Of a stretch of 7,963 nt of DNA, positions 6,409 through 7,963 are shown piece by piece. Source of the DNA: Alphaproteobacteria bacterium (GTDB lineage Bacteria > Pseudomonadota > Alphaproteobacteria > RF32 > CAG-239); assembly GCA_017452115.1 (NCBI GenBank), contig JAFTNB010000169.1:1-7963 (forward strand), given 5' to 3'. Below the pieces are notes generated by a model. The model did not search any database and had not been told where the DNA came from. It was given only the letters and a program-made list of their open reading frames with translations. Within the stretch, counting starts at the first letter, position 1. Each line of letters opens with the position of its first letter. A program made the position numbers and the translations under genes.

Positions 6409-6453
6409 GTCATGCCTATTTTTTGCATAGCAAAAAATTCAAGGCATCTACAA
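6409..6453 (+). repeat. Two-stem palindromic element, copy 4
   Basis: The outer stem is ATGCCT (6412-6417) with AGGCAT (6442-6447). The inner stem is ATTTTTTGC (6418-6426) with GCAAAAAAT (6430-6438) around the loop ATA. The unpaired TCA (6439-6441) is in the conserved 3' position. The outer stem and the trailing CTACAAATTA match copy 1, while the inner stem is unrelated to it. Confidence 0.85.
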
Positions 6454-6603
6454 ATTAATATATCTTTCCTCATCTTATAGCTCCAATTATAAAAATTACC
6501 TCTAACTAGAACTATACCATACTTTTCATCAAATGTAAACACTTAATAGAAACTATACGAGAAGATTTGTATAAATAACATATATTGACAAAACAATAAG
6601 TTA

Positions 6604-6633
6604 ATGATAAGTATTTTACATAAACATTATAAT
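6604..6633 (+). promoter_or_regulatory. Candidate promoter of the 277-residue gene
   Basis: A consensus TATAAT (6628-6633) with a 4-of-6 match to the -35 box, ATGATA (6604-6609), is spaced by 18 bases. Transcription would start around 6640, only 3-4 bases before the ATG at 6644. A perfect TTGACA also occurs at 6585-6590 but has no good -10 at the right distance. Confidence 0.45.
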
Positions 6634-6643
6634 TCTTTATATT

Positions 6644-7477
6644 ATGGAAAAATTAGATTTATCTTTAGTGAATCGTCAAATTCCGATAGGAACAAGACGA
6701 GTTTATTTTGGCGAACATGGTATAGTACATTCTGGTATTATGTTAGGAGATTATCTTCTCAAGGACAACAGCTATTCAGCTTCTACAGTTTGGAAGCAAG
6801 AAAAAGGTATCTTTTTATCTGCTTCCCAATACATTGCGTTAAAGCACCTACTGCCATATGAAATAGATATTGTTGAGGTTTTAAAGTATTGTCGTACATT
6901 CGGCATTGAACTTCCTTCTAAAGAAGAATTGCAATATTTAGCACAACATCGAGCTGCACTCAATAACAGCCTGACTGCGATTGGACGTGAAAATGCTTTG
7001 ATTCCGGAAATTGTAGATGGTTATTTTTGGTGCAAAGAGGATATTGTCAAAGGGGCTACGGGGTATCGCCGCGTTATAATTATCAAAAATGTCGAACATG
7101 TAAAACGCGGTGAGCTTAATATTTGTTGTAGTCGTGATAAGTCCCCATGTTGGGTTGAGGGAATTGAAGTGGCTCACAATCACCATTATGAACCATATTG
7201 GCTTTTGCAGCGTATTAATGGTTGGTTCTATGTTTTGGAAAGCCGTTGTGATTGCAATATGTATATTCCCAATGATGCAACTTGCAATGGTAAATTCTAT
7301 TTAGAAGGAGAGCAACTTGTTGTTGAAAATCCAACTGGTGAAATATTTTATGACGATAAAACTCGTTATGTAAAAACCATTAAGGATTACCTCAAAAAGG
7401 ATGAATATGGTCTGTATCGTAAAGCAGGTACTGCCGAAGGATATATGCCGGCTCCATTTCGAGATATTGATGATTAA
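6644..7477 (+). CDS. Hypothetical protein with DUF1566-like motifs
   Basis: This 277-residue protein has no signal peptide or membrane segment. Residues 55-130 carry a motif series resembling DUF1566/Lcl-type domains: KGIFLSASQYIALK, then LPSKEEL (90-96), a helix ALNNSLTAIG (105-114) and GYFWCKED (126-133). In DUF1566 proteins the corresponding run is LPTxxEL, an Asn-rich helix and YYWSS. The match is from pattern memory and the YWSS signature is altered, so the family call is tentative. Eight cysteines lie in the middle and C-terminal parts (83, 130, 161, 162, 169, 202, 204, 214), including a CC pair and a CxC. The C-terminal half is unrecognised. An in-frame stop at 6608 and the lack of other starts favour the ATG at 6644. 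There is no Shine-Dalgarno, and a consensus -10 ends 10 bases upstream, consistent with a near-leaderless mRNA. A strong terminator follows 18 bases after the stop. Confidence 0.75.
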   Translation: MEKLDLSLVNRQIPIGTRRVYFGEHGIVHSGIMLGDYLLKDNSYSASTVWKQEKGIFLSASQYIALKHLLPYEIDIVEVLKYCRTFGIELPSKEELQYLAQHRAALNNSLTAIGRENALIPEIVDGYFWCKEDIVKGATGYRRVIIIKNVEHVKRGELNICCSRDKSPCWVEGIEVAHNHHYEPYWLLQRINGWFYVLESRCDCNMYIPNDATCNGKFYLEGEQLVVENPTGEIFYDDKTRYVKTIKDYLKKDEYGLYRKAGTAEGYMPAPFRDIDD

Positions 7478-7495
7478 GTAAACTTATTATTAGTC

Positions 7496-7533
7496 AAAAA
7501 ATCCTCTTCTTTTTTATAGAAGAGGATTTTTTT
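7496..7533 (+). terminator. Strong intrinsic terminator after the 277-residue gene
   Basis: AAAAAATCCTCTTCT (7496-7510) pairs perfectly over 15 bp with AGAAGAGGATTTTTT (7518-7532) around a 7-base loop and ends in a seven-T run (7527-7533). The A-run on the 5' side means it could also terminate transcription coming from the right on the - strand. Confidence 0.92.
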
Positions 7534-7755
7534 GTGAAAAATAGCTTTAAACACAATTACCGAAAGACCAATTAAGCAGCAAGAAACTATTTTTAACATA
7601 CTATAAAGTTTTTAATTGTTATTTATCTATATTTAAAAATAATTGTTGGACTATTGTCTGCTACAGTATTGCAAATTCAAGATTTTTTTTAACCGCTACC
7701 CTCATATGAAAAGAGATTTATATTAATTATTTTGGAAAATCTATAATAAAACAAA

Positions 7756-7783
7756 CCCCTCACAACAATAAAATTGTGAAGGG
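7756..7783 (-). terminator. Terminator-like hairpin for the - strand small ORF
   Basis: CCCCTCACAA (7756-7765) pairs with TTGTGAAGGG (7774-7783) with one internal mismatch and an 8-base loop. On the - strand the stem is followed by a T-rich tract (TTTGTTTTATT). It starts 11 bases after the stop codon of the 36-codon ORF, the right place and orientation for its terminator. Confidence 0.65.
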
Positions 7784-7794
7784 AATTAGATTTT

Positions 7795-7905
7795 TCAATT
7801 TTTCTTTTTTTTCTCGATACGTTTGATTTTGTAATGTGCTCCTAACAAGGTAAAAAGAGCAACAATAACCAATACCAAAGGAATAATTACCACAATTTTT
7901 TCCAT
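7795..7905 (-). CDS. Small single-pass membrane protein (36 residues)
   Basis: This short ORF on the - strand begins MEKIVVIIPLVLVIVALFTL and continues with a basic, charged tail (HYKIKRIEKKKKN). One hydrophobic segment of about 20 residues (4-23) followed by many lysines predicts a one-pass inner-membrane peptide with its C-terminus in the cytoplasm. A hairpin with a T-rich tail follows 11 bases after the TGA, as expected for a real transcript. No Shine-Dalgarno is visible before the ATG, which weakens the call. The topology, with a hydrophobic N-terminus running into an HY plus basic stretch, faintly recalls PspB or small respiratory-complex subunits, but it is too short and divergent to assign. 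The upstream region runs to the window edge. Confidence 0.5.
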   Translation of the reverse strand: MEKIVVIIPLVLVIVALFTLLGAHYKIKRIEKKKKN

Positions 7906-7963
7906 AACATAAAAAATTAGTAATTTAACATCATAATTCTAATAGTAGCCAGATATTAAATCA

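Larger units (their letters stand above)
5942..6453. repeat. Intergenic island of GTCAT-headed palindromic repeats
   Basis: This stretch of about 500 bases fills most of the 762-base gap between the 143- and 277-residue genes. GTCAT begins repeat-like units on the + strand at 5942, 5978, 6035, 6184, 6211, 6241, 6271, 6352 and 6409. The inverted form ATGAC occurs at 6138, 6168 and 6335. Several units form near-perfect hairpins and others look decayed, notably 5942-5963 and 6112-6183. The type resembles the GTCAT-C-C-palindrome intergenic repeats common in Alphaproteobacteria. No transposase or coding sequence is present, so these are non-autonomous. The remainder of the gap (5882-5941 and 6454-6603) shows nothing I can name. 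Confidence 0.85.

Noticed and set aside
5827..6542. Two overlapping - strand open frames (157 and 122 codons) across the repeat island, with repeated SEDDSYKKYE peptides
   Set aside because: They are made of the palindromic and tandem repeats themselves, overlap each other and the end of the 143-residue gene, start with poor signals and show no family motif. The 30-base period being divisible by three keeps the frame open by chance.
6604..6861. + strand 85-codon frame overlapping the start of the 277-residue gene
   Set aside because: It lies in another frame of a longer, better supported gene and has no ribosome-binding site or recognisable motif.
7534..7755. Search for an RNA gene or promoter between the two right-hand terminators
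   Set aside because: Only A/T-rich sequence with short imperfect inverted repeats. No tRNA-like fold, riboswitch motif or ORF could be supported.

Overview
The window reads as a chromosome segment of an AT-rich alphaproteobacterium, probably a host-associated or gut-type lineage. The evidence is gene content and order: prmC, then a DUF4167 protein (a family essentially confined to Alphaproteobacteria), then clpB shortly downstream. All confident genes lie on the + strand. TAA and TGA both act as ordinary stop codons here, so there is no sign of an altered genetic code.

Layout. Positions 40-879 encode PrmC, the methyltransferase of peptide release factors. After a 163-base gap, 1043-1618 encodes the DUF4167 protein. 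At 1646-2797, behind a perfect Shine-Dalgarno, is a membrane-anchored metallophosphoesterase of the YaeI/YkuE type. A weak A/T-rich terminator-like hairpin overlaps its end. Positions 2863-5457 hold clpB, complete from end to end except for one in-frame TAA at 3625-3627. This replaces the conserved Glu of the first pore-loop motif (GEFEER). The frame continues undisturbed after it, so this is a recent nonsense mutation, a strain polymorphism or a base-calling error. A 143-residue protein that I do not recognise (5450-5881) overlaps the clpB stop by 8 bases and carries a perfect 10-bp inverted repeat near its start.

Positions 5882-6643 contain no credible gene. About 500 bases of this stretch are a dense island of small palindromic elements that share a GTCAT start. 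Four of them have the same two-stem architecture: a 6-bp outer stem, a 3-base bulge on the 3' side, a 7-10-bp inner stem and a 3-4-base loop. Both stems differ in sequence between copies, but pairing is always kept, which indicates selection on or copying of the fold. Next to them is a 30-bp tandem duplication ending in a palindromic copy, plus elements in the opposite orientation.

Positions 6644-7477 encode a 277-residue, cysteine-containing protein with a DUF1566-like motif series. A consensus -10 box ends 10 bases before its start codon, so its mRNA may be nearly leaderless. A strong intrinsic terminator follows. At the right end, on the - strand, a 36-codon ORF (7795-7905) encodes a likely one-pass membrane peptide and is followed by its own terminator-like hairpin.

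Functionally, the left half is housekeeping: translation termination, phosphoester metabolism at the membrane, and protein disaggregation. The right half is accessory, with an intergenic repeat island and proteins of unknown function. No defence system, mobile element with a transposase, CRISPR array, tRNA or rRNA is visible.
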